Source: a virus
Direction: 5' to 3' (one strand)
DNA: 50,025 nt
Virus record (IMG/VR): IMGVR_UViG_3300006874_000018
Location: 1 to 50,025 of that record
Under the pieces are notes generated by a model. The model did no database searches and was not told where the DNA came from. It saw only the letters and a list, made by a program, of their open reading frames with translations. Below are positions 25,060 through 34,674 of this stretch, piece after piece. How positions within the stretch are numbered: the stretch's first letter is position 1; each line of letters starts with the position of its first letter. A program made the translations under genes and the position numbers.

Positions 25060-26766
25060 ATGAAAGAAAGAAAACCATTTGATTGGATTAACGAGGAGTC
25101 TATTACATTTCTTCGTAGAGGATACTTGAGTGAAGGTGAAGAACCTTTAGAAAGAATTAGAACAATTGCTGACCATGCTGAAAAACTTTTAGGTATGGAA
25201 GGTTTTTCGGATAAATTTTACAATTATATGAGTAAAGGATGGTACTCATTATCATCACCTGTATGGGCTAACTTTGGTAAAAAACGAGGTTTACCCGTAA
25301 GTTGTTTTGGTTCTAACATCGGTGATAATATTGAATCTATTCTTTACACTCAAGCCGAAGTAGGTGAAATGAGTAAAATGGGTGGAGGTACCTCAGGATA
25401 CTTTGGTAATATCAGAGAGCGTGGCGCCGAAATTACAGATAATGGTCATGCTCCTGGTTCAGTACACTTTATGAATTTATTTGAAAGTGTCGTAGATAAT
25501 ATCTCACAAGGCTCAACTAGAAGAGGTCGGTTTTCACCATACTTACCCGTTGAACATCCTGATATTATGGAGTTTTTAGAAATTGGAACTGAAGGATTTC
25601 CAATCCAAGACTTAACACACGCGGTTACGGTTACCGACGATTTTATGTATGATATGATTGAAGGTAATGAAGAAAAGAGAGCAATATGGGCTAAAGTAAT
25701 TCAAAGAAGAGGTGAAATAGGGTATCCGTATATCATGTTTACTGATACTATGAATAAAAAGTCACCCGAAGTATATCAGGATAAAGGTGCTAAGATTTAC
25801 AACTCTAATCTTTGTTCTGAAATTGCATTACATAATTCGGAAGAAGAATCATTTGTATGTGTTCTATCATCTATGAATTTACTTCACTATGATGAATGGA
25901 AAGATACTGATGCGGTTGAAACTATGACTTATTTCTTAGATGCGGTTGTTACTGAGTTTTTGACAAAAATTGAAGACATTAGAGACAACGGAACTATTGA
26001 AGGAAAACGTGCTTTTTTTTATTTAGAAAAGGCTTACAACTTTGCGAAAAGACAAAGAGCGTTAGGGTTGGGTGTACTTGGGTGGCATTCACTTCTACAA
26101 TCAAAAGGTTTGGCTTTTGATACTGTGGATAGTGCTAAATTAAACGTAGAAGTTTTTAAACTAATTAAAGAAAAATCATATAAAGCTTCTGAAGAATTAG
26201 CAACCATTTTTGGAGAGCCTGAATACCTTGAGGGTTACGGTAGAAGAAATGTCACATTAAATGCAATTGCACCGACAACATCATCGGCATTTATTTTAGG
26301 TCAGGTATCACAGTCAATTGAACCTATTTGGTCTAATTGTTATGTTAAAGATGTTGCTAAAATGAAAGTAACAATTAAGAATCCTATACTTAAAAATCTT
26401 TTAAATGAAATGGATAGAGATACTAAAGAAGTGTGGGATAGTATTAAGAAAAAAGATGGTTCAGTACAACATTTAGATTTTTTAAGTGATGAACAGAAAA
26501 ACATATTTAGAACTTTCGCTGAAATTAATCAGGCTTCAATCATTAACCAAGCGGCGATAAGACAAGATTTTATTGACCAATCACAATCTTTAAACCTAAT
26601 GATTTCTCCTGATATGCCGACAAGAGATGTGAATAAATTACTAATAGATGCATGGAAGTTAGGAGTTAAAACATTATACTACCAACACTCTATGAATTCC
26701 GCACAAGCATTTGCGAGAAAAAAACTAAACTTAAACGACCTACAATGCGTAGCGTGTGAAGGATAA
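25060..26766 (+). CDS. nrdA: Ribonucleotide reductase large subunit, no ATP-cone
   Basis: The 568-residue product is the catalytic alpha subunit of class I ribonucleotide reductase. Active-site elements are present: Cys82 in GLPVSCFGSN, the NLCSE motif with Asn250, Cys252 and Glu254, and Cys267 as the second redox Cys. The Tyr pair Tyr540/Tyr541 (TLYYQHSMNS) is part of the radical path, and the C-terminal CVACEG supplies the shuttle cysteines. The N-terminus begins directly with a catalytic-domain helix (FDWINEESITFLRRGYLSEG), so the usual ATP-cone is missing; allosteric control presumably sits in the adjacent NrdB. It ends the DNA-metabolism island and is followed by a terminator. Confidence 0.96.
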   Translation: MKERKPFDWINEESITFLRRGYLSEGEEPLERIRTIADHAEKLLGMEGFSDKFYNYMSKGWYSLSSPVWANFGKKRGLPVSCFGSNIGDNIESILYTQAEVGEMSKMGGGTSGYFGNIRERGAEITDNGHAPGSVHFMNLFESVVDNISQGSTRRGRFSPYLPVEHPDIMEFLEIGTEGFPIQDLTHAVTVTDDFMYDMIEGNEEKRAIWAKVIQRRGEIGYPYIMFTDTMNKKSPEVYQDKGAKIYNSNLCSEIALHNSEEESFVCVLSSMNLLHYDEWKDTDAVETMTYFLDAVVTEFLTKIEDIRDNGTIEGKRAFFYLEKAYNFAKRQRALGLGVLGWHSLLQSKGLAFDTVDSAKLNVEVFKLIKEKSYKASEELATIFGEPEYLEGYGRRNVTLNAIAPTTSSAFILGQVSQSIEPIWSNCYVKDVAKMKVTIKNPILKNLLNEMDRDTKEVWDSIKKKDGSVQHLDFLSDEQKNIFRTFAEINQASIINQAAIRQDFIDQSQSLNLMISPDMPTRDVNKLLIDAWKLGVKTLYYQHSMNSAQAFARKKLNLNDLQCVACEG

Positions 26767-26771
26767 AAATT

Positions 26772-26800
26772 AAAACCCGTCAACTAAGACGGGTTTTTTT
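26772..26800 (+). terminator. Rho-independent terminator after nrdA
   Basis: AAAACCCGTC pairs with GACGGGTTTT around a 6-base loop, followed by further T. It lies 5 bases after the nrdA stop and closes the DNA-metabolism island. Confidence 0.92.
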
Positions 26801-26819
26801 ATAAAAATACTATAATGAA

Positions 26820-26827
26820 TATTTATA
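26820..26827 (+). promoter_or_regulatory. Candidate late-promoter octamer TATTTATA before gp25 gene
   Basis: The octamer, within ATATTTATAT, ends only 3 bases before the gp25 ATG. If it is a -10 element, the message would be nearly or wholly leaderless, or would start inside the gene. This is the one copy that fits a promoter poorly. Confidence 0.35.
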
Positions 26828-26830
26828 TGT

Positions 26831-27310
26831 ATGGCGATAAATAAAACATATGGTATTAATTTTCCTTTTAAAGAAAGTATTGAAGGTAAATACTTATCAC
26901 TAACAAAAGATGTTGGTGAGGAAGTAAGGGCAGATTTATTACATTTAATTTTAACTAGAAAAGGTAGTAGGTATTATTTGCCAGATTTTGGTACAAGAAT
27001 ATATGAATTTATTTTTGAACCTATGGACGGACCAACATTTGACGCAATAAAATCAGACATAAAAACTGCGGTTGAAAAATATATTCCGAATCTTTTATTA
27101 AATGAAATAAGTATAACACCATATACTGAAGATGACAGAAGCCCTATTGGGGATTTAAACATAGAAGACCAAAATTCATCATATGAAATGTTTGATATCT
27201 TTAGGACTGCGGGTGAAGGTGTTGATGAATATACCGCTAAAGTTAGAATAGACTATTCAGTAAAGAGTGATACTTTTGAAAGTAAGGACTTTATAATAAT
27301 TAATATTTAA
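26831..27310 (+). CDS. 25: Baseplate wedge protein gp25-like (GPW/gp25 family)
   Basis: The 159-residue product has the gp25/W signature: LTRKGSRYYLPDFGTRIYEF followed by IFEPMDGPTFDAIKSDI, where family members show rGer...p.fG..l...lFep.d. Residues 28-38 (GEEVRADLLHL) form the first helix before it. The family forms a small LysM-like core that nucleates sheath assembly at the baseplate. T4 gp25 has 132 residues; the extra length is an internal acidic loop near residues 97-125. It opens the second structural block, and gp6 follows 5 bases later. Confidence 0.93.
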   Translation: MAINKTYGINFPFKESIEGKYLSLTKDVGEEVRADLLHLILTRKGSRYYLPDFGTRIYEFIFEPMDGPTFDAIKSDIKTAVEKYIPNLLLNEISITPYTEDDRSPIGDLNIEDQNSSYEMFDIFRTAGEGVDEYTAKVRIDYSVKSDTFESKDFIIINI

Positions 27311-27315
27311 ATTAG

Positions 27316-29154
27316 ATGGCTAATCGTAAAATATCATATACGGAAAGAGATTTTGAAGGTTTAAGACAGGACTTAATAAATTTTACAAGACAATATTATC
27401 CTGACTTAATTGATAACTTTAATGACGCTTCGGTATTCTCAGTATTTTTGGATTTAAACGCTGCGATAGGAGATAATTTACACTATCATATAGATAGAAG
27501 TATACAAGAAACTGTTCTTTTATACGCACAACAAAAGTCTTCTATATATAATATCGCAAGAACCTACGGATTAAAAATACCTGGAAATAGACCCTCAATT
27601 GCTTTACTTGATGTTTCAGTTACAGTACCGGCATATGGGGACCAAGAAGATAGTAGATACTTAGGGGTAATAAGAGCGGGTTCACAATTTATAGGTGCTG
27701 GACAGATTTTTGAAAATGTAGATGATATAGATTTTAGTACACAATACAACAGTAAAGGTTATCCAAACAGAACTAAAATACCTAATTTTGACTCTAATAA
27801 TAGAATAGTAAATTATACTATAACTAAAAGAGAGGTTGTGATTAATGGGACGAGCAAAATATTTAAAAAAGTTATCAACGCTAATGATGTTAAACCGTTC
27901 TACGAGTTTTTCTTACCTGAAAAGAATGTAATTAGTATTACCTCGATAATACAAAAAGACGGTACAACATACTCAAGTCCACCTACGTATGATGAATTTC
28001 TAACCGCGGCCGACAAATGGTATGAGGTAGACGCTTTGGCAGAAAATACAATTTTTGTTGAAGACCCTACAAAAGCGTCTGATAAACCAGGTATTAAGGT
28101 TGGTAGATATATTGAAACTGAAAATAGATTTATATCTGAATACACACCCGAAGGATATTGTAGGATACAATTTGGGGCGGCCACAGTAACTGCGGACGAA
28201 CAACTAGCACAATTTACAAGAACAGGAATACCATTAAGATTAGAAGACTATCAAAATAATATTGCATTAGGTAAAACGGTTAAAGCCAATACTACACTTT
28301 TTGTAAAATATAGAATAGGTGGAGGTTCGGTATCTAATATAGGTGTTAATACAATTAATCAGATAGGTACCATAAATTTTTCGTTAAATGGACCGTCAGA
28401 AAACATAAACCAAAACGTAAAGAAAAGTTTAAGATGTAATAATGTTACCGCAGCTATTGGTGGAGGAGACTTACCAACCACCGAAGAAGTTAGAAACATG
28501 GTAACATATAACTTCGCAGCACAAAAAAGGGCGGTAACAATTAATGATTATAATTCTTTAATAAGAACTATGCCGAGTAGATTCGGTGCACCCGCTAAAG
28601 CGTCAATTACAGAAGAAGATAATAAAATAAAAATAGAAATACTATCCTATGATAACAACGGAAAGTTAACGGGCAATGTTTCAAACACCTTAAAAGAAAA
28701 CGTTGCTAATTACTTATCTAATTACAGAATGATAAACGACTATATCTCAGTAAGGAGTGCACAAGTAATAGATTTAGAGTTTGAATTTTCAGTGGCTATG
28801 GAATCGACAGAAAATCAGGGTCAAGTAATAACAAATATTGTTAATAGTGTTAATTCATATATGTCACCAAGAACTAATTTATTAGGTAAAAATGTTAATA
28901 TATCAGATATCCGTAGATTAATACAAGACATACCAGGAGTTAGTACATTAGCGGATATAAAAGTATTTAATAAAACAGGAGGTCAATATTCATCATCTGA
29001 AACCTCACAAAGATATTCTGACTTACAAACAAAACAGATTGAATTGATAGATGATACTATTTTTGCACAACCGAATCAAATCTACCAAGTTAGATTTCCT
29101 GAAAAAGATATAAAAGTTAGAATAAAACAACTTAAAAACGTTGAATTCTCGTAA
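27316..29154 (+). CDS. 6: Baseplate wedge protein gp6-like (J family)
   Basis: The 612-residue product has the start of the gp6/J baseplate family: SYTERDFEGLRQDLINFTRQ then YPDLIDNFNDASVFSVFLDL and DNLHYHIDRSIQETVL. The first 80 residues contain the conserved helix bundle and the AQQKSSIYNIARTYGLKIPG segment. A later conserved part includes GGGDLPTTEEVRNMV and AVTINDYNSLIRTMP, typical of gpJ/gp6 domains. Two copies per wedge form the iris ring around the hub in T4 (660 residues). It lies directly behind gp25, the conserved T4-like order. Confidence 0.92.
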   Translation: MANRKISYTERDFEGLRQDLINFTRQYYPDLIDNFNDASVFSVFLDLNAAIGDNLHYHIDRSIQETVLLYAQQKSSIYNIARTYGLKIPGNRPSIALLDVSVTVPAYGDQEDSRYLGVIRAGSQFIGAGQIFENVDDIDFSTQYNSKGYPNRTKIPNFDSNNRIVNYTITKREVVINGTSKIFKKVINANDVKPFYEFFLPEKNVISITSIIQKDGTTYSSPPTYDEFLTAADKWYEVDALAENTIFVEDPTKASDKPGIKVGRYIETENRFISEYTPEGYCRIQFGAATVTADEQLAQFTRTGIPLRLEDYQNNIALGKTVKANTTLFVKYRIGGGSVSNIGVNTINQIGTINFSLNGPSENINQNVKKSLRCNNVTAAIGGGDLPTTEEVRNMVTYNFAAQKRAVTINDYNSLIRTMPSRFGAPAKASITEEDNKIKIEILSYDNNGKLTGNVSNTLKENVANYLSNYRMINDYISVRSAQVIDLEFEFSVAMESTENQGQVITNIVNSVNSYMSPRTNLLGKNVNISDIRRLIQDIPGVSTLADIKVFNKTGGQYSSSETSQRYSDLQTKQIELIDDTIFAQPNQIYQVRFPEKDIKVRIKQLKNVEFS

Positions 29155-29193
29155 ATTCAGTTTTAGTATACTTTTTTGTTTTTAGTTCTAAAA

Positions 29194-29219
29194 TTAAGAT
29201 AAATAACTATTTATCTTAA
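29194..29219 (+). promoter_or_regulatory. Perfect 12-base inverted repeat containing an octamer variant
   Basis: Arms TTAAGATAAATA and TATTTATCTTAA are perfectly complementary around AC. The right arm holds TATTTATC (29208-29215), one base off the recurring octamer, and ends 10 bases before the next ATG. There is no T-run after it, so a terminator is unlikely; an operator or a promoter readable on either strand is possible. Confidence 0.5.
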
Positions 29220-29229
29220 AAGAAAATGT

Positions 29230-32200
29230 ATGCCAAAGTCATATAGAATAAAAACTGAAATTGGGGTCGATAAAGAAGTCAGAATAAATATAGAGCAAGA
29301 TTTTGACTTTTTAGAAATCTTATCTTTAAAATTAAGACAAGAAGACTTATATGAAAGATTCTGCGCCGATTACGGTATCATCGTTGGTAGAGTAATCGCT
29401 AACGGAGGTTTCGGTATTCCAAACGCGACTATATCTGTGTTTGTGCCATTAGATAATGTAGATGAAAATAACCCTATAATATCTACACTTTACCCATATA
29501 AAAATTTAAAGACAAAAAATGATGATGGGTATAGGTATAATTTATTACCATATAAAAAAGAATATGGAGGACACACACCCACAGGTACGTTTCCTGATAG
29601 GGAAGATGTTTTAACAAGAAAAGAAGTATTACAGGTTTATGAAAAGTATTATAAATATACCGTAAAAACTAACGAATCTGGTGATTTTATGATTGTGGGT
29701 GTCCCATTAGGGCAACACAAATTAGTGATGGATTTAGACCTATCTAATATGGGTCAATTTTCTTTAAGACCCGCAGACCTAATAAGGATGGGTATGGGAG
29801 TGCCATCACAATTTAATGGGCAAAATTTTAAAGCTTCACAAGATTTAGATAGTTTACCACAAATCGTTAATAGCGTTGTTGAAGTTGAAGTAACACCATT
29901 TTGGGGGGATAATGAATTATGTGATATAGGTATTACTCGTTCAGATTTTGACCTAAGAGATTTAGGTATTGAAATATCACCACAAGCGGTTTTTATGGGG
30001 TCGTTATTTACTAGTACAGAAGATGATTTCCTAAAGGGTAATTGTAAACCAAAAAATGATTTAGGTAAACTTTGTGACGTTGTTGCGGGTCCCGGACAAA
30101 TACTATCAATAAGACAAACAATAGATGTTGATAGTGAGGGTCAACCTATACTTGAACAATACTTCTTAGAAGATGGTGGTAATATTATAGATGATAATGG
30201 TACATGGATGGTTGACCTACCTATGAACCTAGATTATTTAACAACTAACGAATTTGGTGAGCAGGTAATTTCATTAGACCCTACGGTTGGTATACCGACA
30301 AAAGGTAAGTATAGATTTAGAATTAAATATCAAAATGAAAATGGTTTAAAAAACGATATTATAAGGGCTGACTATTTAATACCTAATATACGTGAACATG
30401 GGTGGACAGGAACAACAATAGAAGATATACCCGAAAACCAAGCAGAAAGAAGGGCATACCTTGAAACCCTAATTCCAACCGACGAAGAAAGAAACAAATC
30501 GTACGCATTTTCATTAAATTGGGATGATTATTATGATAAGATTGCCGCTATAAATTGTGAAGATAGTTTTTATCAGTTTAATTATAATAAAGTTTATACT
30601 GTTGCATCTCACATTGATAGATTTAAGTGGGGTAGAAATAGGATTAAACACTTAGGTATAAAAGAAATAAATGACAAGACATGTCAAAGTGAACATAACC
30701 CATTACCTGTAAATGACGCGCAGAGAAACGGCAGTATTTTAGTCTTTCTATTTAATTTTCTGATTTCAATACTCACACTACCACTAATATCACTATTAGT
30801 GGTGGCCCATGTTATAACATTAATATGGCCATTAGTTAGAGCGATAATAATAGTAGTACGTGCTATAATTAATTTTGTCTTATATGCGTTTTGTGTATTC
30901 CTAACACTATTACCTTTTAGTAAAAAAACAAAAGATGACTGCGTTAAAAAAGAAGTAACACCACCACCAAAAGATAGCCCATTTAGTAATATAACATTAC
31001 CGATGTTAAGTTATCCTGACTGTGAAGCATGTGCATGTGACTCAGGGGTACCTGAAACCGATGATAGTGATACTGCGTCTCAGTTAGAATCATATGCAGA
31101 TGAAGAAAATTTTGGTCCAATCATTGATGCGTCGTATAAAGAATTATACAGTAGTGTTATGCCTGCTAATAAAGTTGGTGATAGCTGTTCATCGGTAGGT
31201 TATATTGCTAGTGTTGACGCTAGAATAATACAAGCACAAATAATTAGGTCAGGTTTAGACCAATACCATAAAAATGGATATTATACTAATTTATTAAAAG
31301 ATGTTGGTGTAGAAATGGACGACTGTAATTGGAAAGGGATAGGACGACTATTTAATCGAAGAGACCAAGTACAGTGGTATAAGTCACCCGTGTGGCCGGC
31401 TTTACCAAAAGAGGATGTAGGTCAAGAGCGTAAAGTAAAATGGATGATAAATCCTGAACCAACGTGGGGACAAGCGCTAAATCTTTTAAATAGAAGAGCC
31501 ATGTTTTTTGGTGATACAAACATAATTACAAACCCACAGTCAGGTGTTGACAAAACAGTTACAGGTAATTATACGATACCATATATACCAACCTTAGATA
31601 ATTTAGATATTAATGCAAGAACAACGACAAAAATTAAAACCACATTAAAGAATAATCAATTAGGTTTTAACGCACCTGAAACATCATGGTATGATAATGC
31701 ATTTATTATGGTTTTAGATTCAGGTGAAGATATGGAACAAGGGCAACTTTTCTTTTTCAATAATCCATCTTCCATAAACGACCCAAACTATGTCGCCTTT
31801 CCAGATGGAAATCAATTTGATGGTACAGGGATTACTGGAACATGCTATGATATTAACGGTAATATTGGAGCCAGTAATACGCAATACATCCAAAGTGAGG
31901 TAAAATGGATGAATGAGAATGGAACAGAACAAACATCATCAATATGGTTATATAACACAGCGACAACGATGGAAATGAAATTTAAGACCGGAGTCGAGTA
32001 TTTCCAATGTATAACCACATTAACTCCAGATGAAATATGGACGCATACGACACAGGTTAATCCTGTTTATACTGCACAGGTAAGAAAAATAACGGATTAT
32101 GAGCATGATGGCTCTGTAAATGTTATAACAGGTGCACTATGGAGATATGTTTTAGATTACTATGGTTATTTTGGAGATTGGGAAGATAAAAAATATGGTG

Positions 32201-34674
32201 ATAGGGTAAGAGTACCGGGTAATAACGGTGGAACACCCGCAGATGGTTCGAATTATTGGAAGGGCGGTATAAATAACAGTGAATTTAGTAAAATAAAAAT
32301 AGTTGTTGCAGTTAGAGGTGTTGACCCGCATATGCCAAGGCAAAGAATTACTTACGATATATCTAAACTATTAGGTAAAAGTTTAGATAATAGAACACAA
32401 TTTAATGGATATAAAACAGTTACGGGTGATTTCTTTATGAATATACCTATACAAAATAATAATGAAAATGCATCAGCTTCTTGGAGAACTGCGAAAGAAA
32501 GTGCTACCGCACATTATAGAATATGGCAGGAAGATAACACAAAAAGAAAACTATTATATTTTCATAATTGCGATAATAACGGAAATTGGTACGGTTCAAA
32601 TAATAGTATAGTTGGTTATGGTTTTAATAGTAAACTATGGCATAAACCATATTTATTTAGACCAGATAGCTCAGTATGGCAAGAATTTAATACCTACTGT
32701 CCTAACAAATACGTATCAATAGATAGACAGTTCAGGGAAATGGATGAGGATGATACTACATTTACAACTTGGATGGGTAATATAGGAAACGCAGGAGGTG
32801 TTCACTGCCCTAATGGTAGAAGTTCTGACACATGGGTAAGCGCTGATGCTAGTAGTAATAGGTGGCCAAGGCAAGGAGTAAATTACACATTCCAAAGATA
32901 CATAGAAGGTGTTGGATATCAATATGCATATCGGAACTCAGAAAAAAGAATGTTAAGGTCTAATGGTAACACTGATGTTATAACTGTCTCACCTCTTTAT
33001 TTACCAAATAATTATGATGATAGAGATAGTAGTAATGGGGTACCTTATACAATAATGAAAAATAGTGAAAAAATAATATTCAGGTCTGATAGGATACCTT
33101 CATCAGATAAATTTGACGAACCTGATTTTGGATTTGCTGTAAGTGCAAAGGCCAAAGGTTATAGAAGATACGCATTACATTTAAATTTAAAACAACAATT
33201 ATATCTCGTTGAAGACGACGGTACAGTAACCGATATTGCGGGTTCAATAGTACCAACAGATGCGAGTGGTACTTATGAAGATATGATTGAAGACACTAAT
33301 TGTGAAACATCTTTATTGTTGTCTTCATTTAATTGTGATGGTATGGTACCTTTAGGATGTTATAGTGGTGACGGAGAAAACTTTGGTATAGAACAACCCT
33401 GTGACATACCATTAGACTTAGAATTTAATATACAGGGAGACCAAAGACTAAAAAATGGATGTTATGCCTTTGTAATAAAAAAACCTGTTAGGTCTCTAAG
33501 GGCAGATATTGAAATGTTATTTGAATATCGTACAAGAATGAGATTTATGTTTGCTGTTTGTCAGGGTGTTATAGGAGAATCGTTCCAAAACAATTGGTTA
33601 AATGGAACATTATATATGCCAACTTTCCAAAAACAAACGTTATACGGAAGTGAAAATGAAGTTAAGAGATATAGGTATTGTGGTGACCCCCAACAACCAT
33701 TTGCTGCATTAAGAAGACAGGGTCCTATATATTTTAATACTGACACAAACTCTTTCTATTATAGGTCAACACCATTTGATGATAATACCAATCAGTTTGT
33801 TGGTCAGGTACCTAGTAGAGATTACTACTACGGTCAAAACTTAAAGAATATATGGTTCCCAACAACTATTATGGAATTGGGACCGAGAGATGAGTTCACT
33901 AAAGAAATTGCTTTCTCACCTGACTTTGAAGGGTATATAATTGACACGATAACGTCTACGTCCTACCAAAACCCAACAGATGTGGTAAACTTATTTTTAT
34001 TATCTAGATTGGCAAATACAAGTTTCTTAGAACAATTTAGTAATACTGGTGATGCATCAATAGGACAACTATTCTCAAGAGAGTTGGGTACGGCTTTAAG
34101 TCGATTCTTTGATGCAAGGGTTGATGGAGATTTCGCTCAGATGATTGCAATTAATTCGGAATATGGTGTAGTACCATTTTTAGATGGAAACTATTGTGAC
34201 GATGCGATTACGGTTGCAGATGATAGATTTGGTATATGGTTCAGTTCAAATACTATAGACAGAAGAGTATTGACTAATGGTACGACTACGTTTGGTACAA
34301 ACCCTGAAGGTCCTACAAATTATTTCGGATATGAAAAAACACAAATAGTACCATATTATATGTGGTATATGAATAGTAACGGATTATTTGGTACTGAATA
34401 TAATAATTGGCAAACAGAGTATATATTCTCATCAAAGTATCAAGGAGACGATTTCTTTGAGTCTAATCAACCTTATATGAAACCTAATTATGGTTACGGT
34501 AAAGGTCATATATTTAACAGAAGTGCTACAGACCCTGAATATGATTATTTCCCTGCTAATAATGAGAATAGTAATAACTTTAGGGTTGGTTCTCCGTTCT
34601 ATTTTTATTTTGGTTTAAAAAGAGGCAAATCTGTGATAAATAGATACATAAAGAAATATATTTTTAATTTATAA
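29230..34674 (+). CDS. Giant wedge/periphery protein with membrane-like segments (gp7 position)
   Basis: The product has 1814 residues. Residues about 50-172 look like a carboxypeptidase-regulatory or CNA-B-type beta sandwich (GRVIANGGFGIPNATISVFV and SGDFMIVGVPLGQHKLVMDL) split by an insertion. Residues 502-564 are strongly hydrophobic, about three membrane-spanning lengths (NFLISILTLPLISLLVVAHV, then LVRAIIIVVRAIINFVLYAF), rare in a virion protein. A Cys cluster, CEACACDSG, follows near residue 600. The remaining 1200 residues are Asn, Tyr and Trp rich beta-type sequence, as in phage structural proteins. Synteny after gp25-gp6 suggests the gp7 slot (T4 gp7 has 1032 residues), but sequence gives no direct match that I can recognise. 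Its stop overlaps the next start (TAATGA). Confidence 0.7.
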   Translation: MPKSYRIKTEIGVDKEVRINIEQDFDFLEILSLKLRQEDLYERFCADYGIIVGRVIANGGFGIPNATISVFVPLDNVDENNPIISTLYPYKNLKTKNDDGYRYNLLPYKKEYGGHTPTGTFPDREDVLTRKEVLQVYEKYYKYTVKTNESGDFMIVGVPLGQHKLVMDLDLSNMGQFSLRPADLIRMGMGVPSQFNGQNFKASQDLDSLPQIVNSVVEVEVTPFWGDNELCDIGITRSDFDLRDLGIEISPQAVFMGSLFTSTEDDFLKGNCKPKNDLGKLCDVVAGPGQILSIRQTIDVDSEGQPILEQYFLEDGGNIIDDNGTWMVDLPMNLDYLTTNEFGEQVISLDPTVGIPTKGKYRFRIKYQNENGLKNDIIRADYLIPNIREHGWTGTTIEDIPENQAERRAYLETLIPTDEERNKSYAFSLNWDDYYDKIAAINCEDSFYQFNYNKVYTVASHIDRFKWGRNRIKHLGIKEINDKTCQSEHNPLPVNDAQRNGSILVFLFNFLISILTLPLISLLVVAHVITLIWPLVRAIIIVVRAIINFVLYAFCVFLTLLPFSKKTKDDCVKKEVTPPPKDSPFSNITLPMLSYPDCEACACDSGVPETDDSDTASQLESYADEENFGPIIDASYKELYSSVMPANKVGDSCSSVGYIASVDARIIQAQIIRSGLDQYHKNGYYTNLLKDVGVEMDDCNWKGIGRLFNRRDQVQWYKSPVWPALPKEDVGQERKVKWMINPEPTWGQALNLLNRRAMFFGDTNIITNPQSGVDKTVTGNYTIPYIPTLDNLDINARTTTKIKTTLKNNQLGFNAPETSWYDNAFIMVLDSGEDMEQGQLFFFNNPSSINDPNYVAFPDGNQFDGTGITGTCYDINGNIGASNTQYIQSEVKWMNENGTEQTSSIWLYNTATTMEMKFKTGVEYFQCITTLTPDEIWTHTTQVNPVYTAQVRKITDYEHDGSVNVITGALWRYVLDYYGYFGDWEDKKYGDRVRVPGNNGGTPADGSNYWKGGINNSEFSKIKIVVAVRGVDPHMPRQRITYDISKLLGKSLDNRTQFNGYKTVTGDFFMNIPIQNNNENASASWRTAKESATAHYRIWQEDNTKRKLLYFHNCDNNGNWYGSNNSIVGYGFNSKLWHKPYLFRPDSSVWQEFNTYCPNKYVSIDRQFREMDEDDTTFTTWMGNIGNAGGVHCPNGRSSDTWVSADASSNRWPRQGVNYTFQRYIEGVGYQYAYRNSEKRMLRSNGNTDVITVSPLYLPNNYDDRDSSNGVPYTIMKNSEKIIFRSDRIPSSDKFDEPDFGFAVSAKAKGYRRYALHLNLKQQLYLVEDDGTVTDIAGSIVPTDASGTYEDMIEDTNCETSLLLSSFNCDGMVPLGCYSGDGENFGIEQPCDIPLDLEFNIQGDQRLKNGCYAFVIKKPVRSLRADIEMLFEYRTRMRFMFAVCQGVIGESFQNNWLNGTLYMPTFQKQTLYGSENEVKRYRYCGDPQQPFAALRRQGPIYFNTDTNSFYYRSTPFDDNTNQFVGQVPSRDYYYGQNLKNIWFPTTIMELGPRDEFTKEIAFSPDFEGYIIDTITSTSYQNPTDVVNLFLLSRLANTSFLEQFSNTGDASIGQLFSRELGTALSRFFDARVDGDFAQMIAINSEYGVVPFLDGNYCDDAITVADDRFGIWFSSNTIDRRVLTNGTTTFGTNPEGPTNYFGYEKTQIVPYYMWYMNSNGLFGTEYNNWQTEYIFSSKYQGDDFFESNQPYMKPNYGYGKGHIFNRSATDPEYDYFPANNENSNNFRVGSPFYFYFGLKRGKSVINRYIKKYIFNL

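Noticed and set aside
29155-29193. Possible terminator after gp6 (T-rich TACTTTTTTGTTTTTAG)
   Set aside because: No stem precedes the T-run; the palindrome follows it instead of preceding it.
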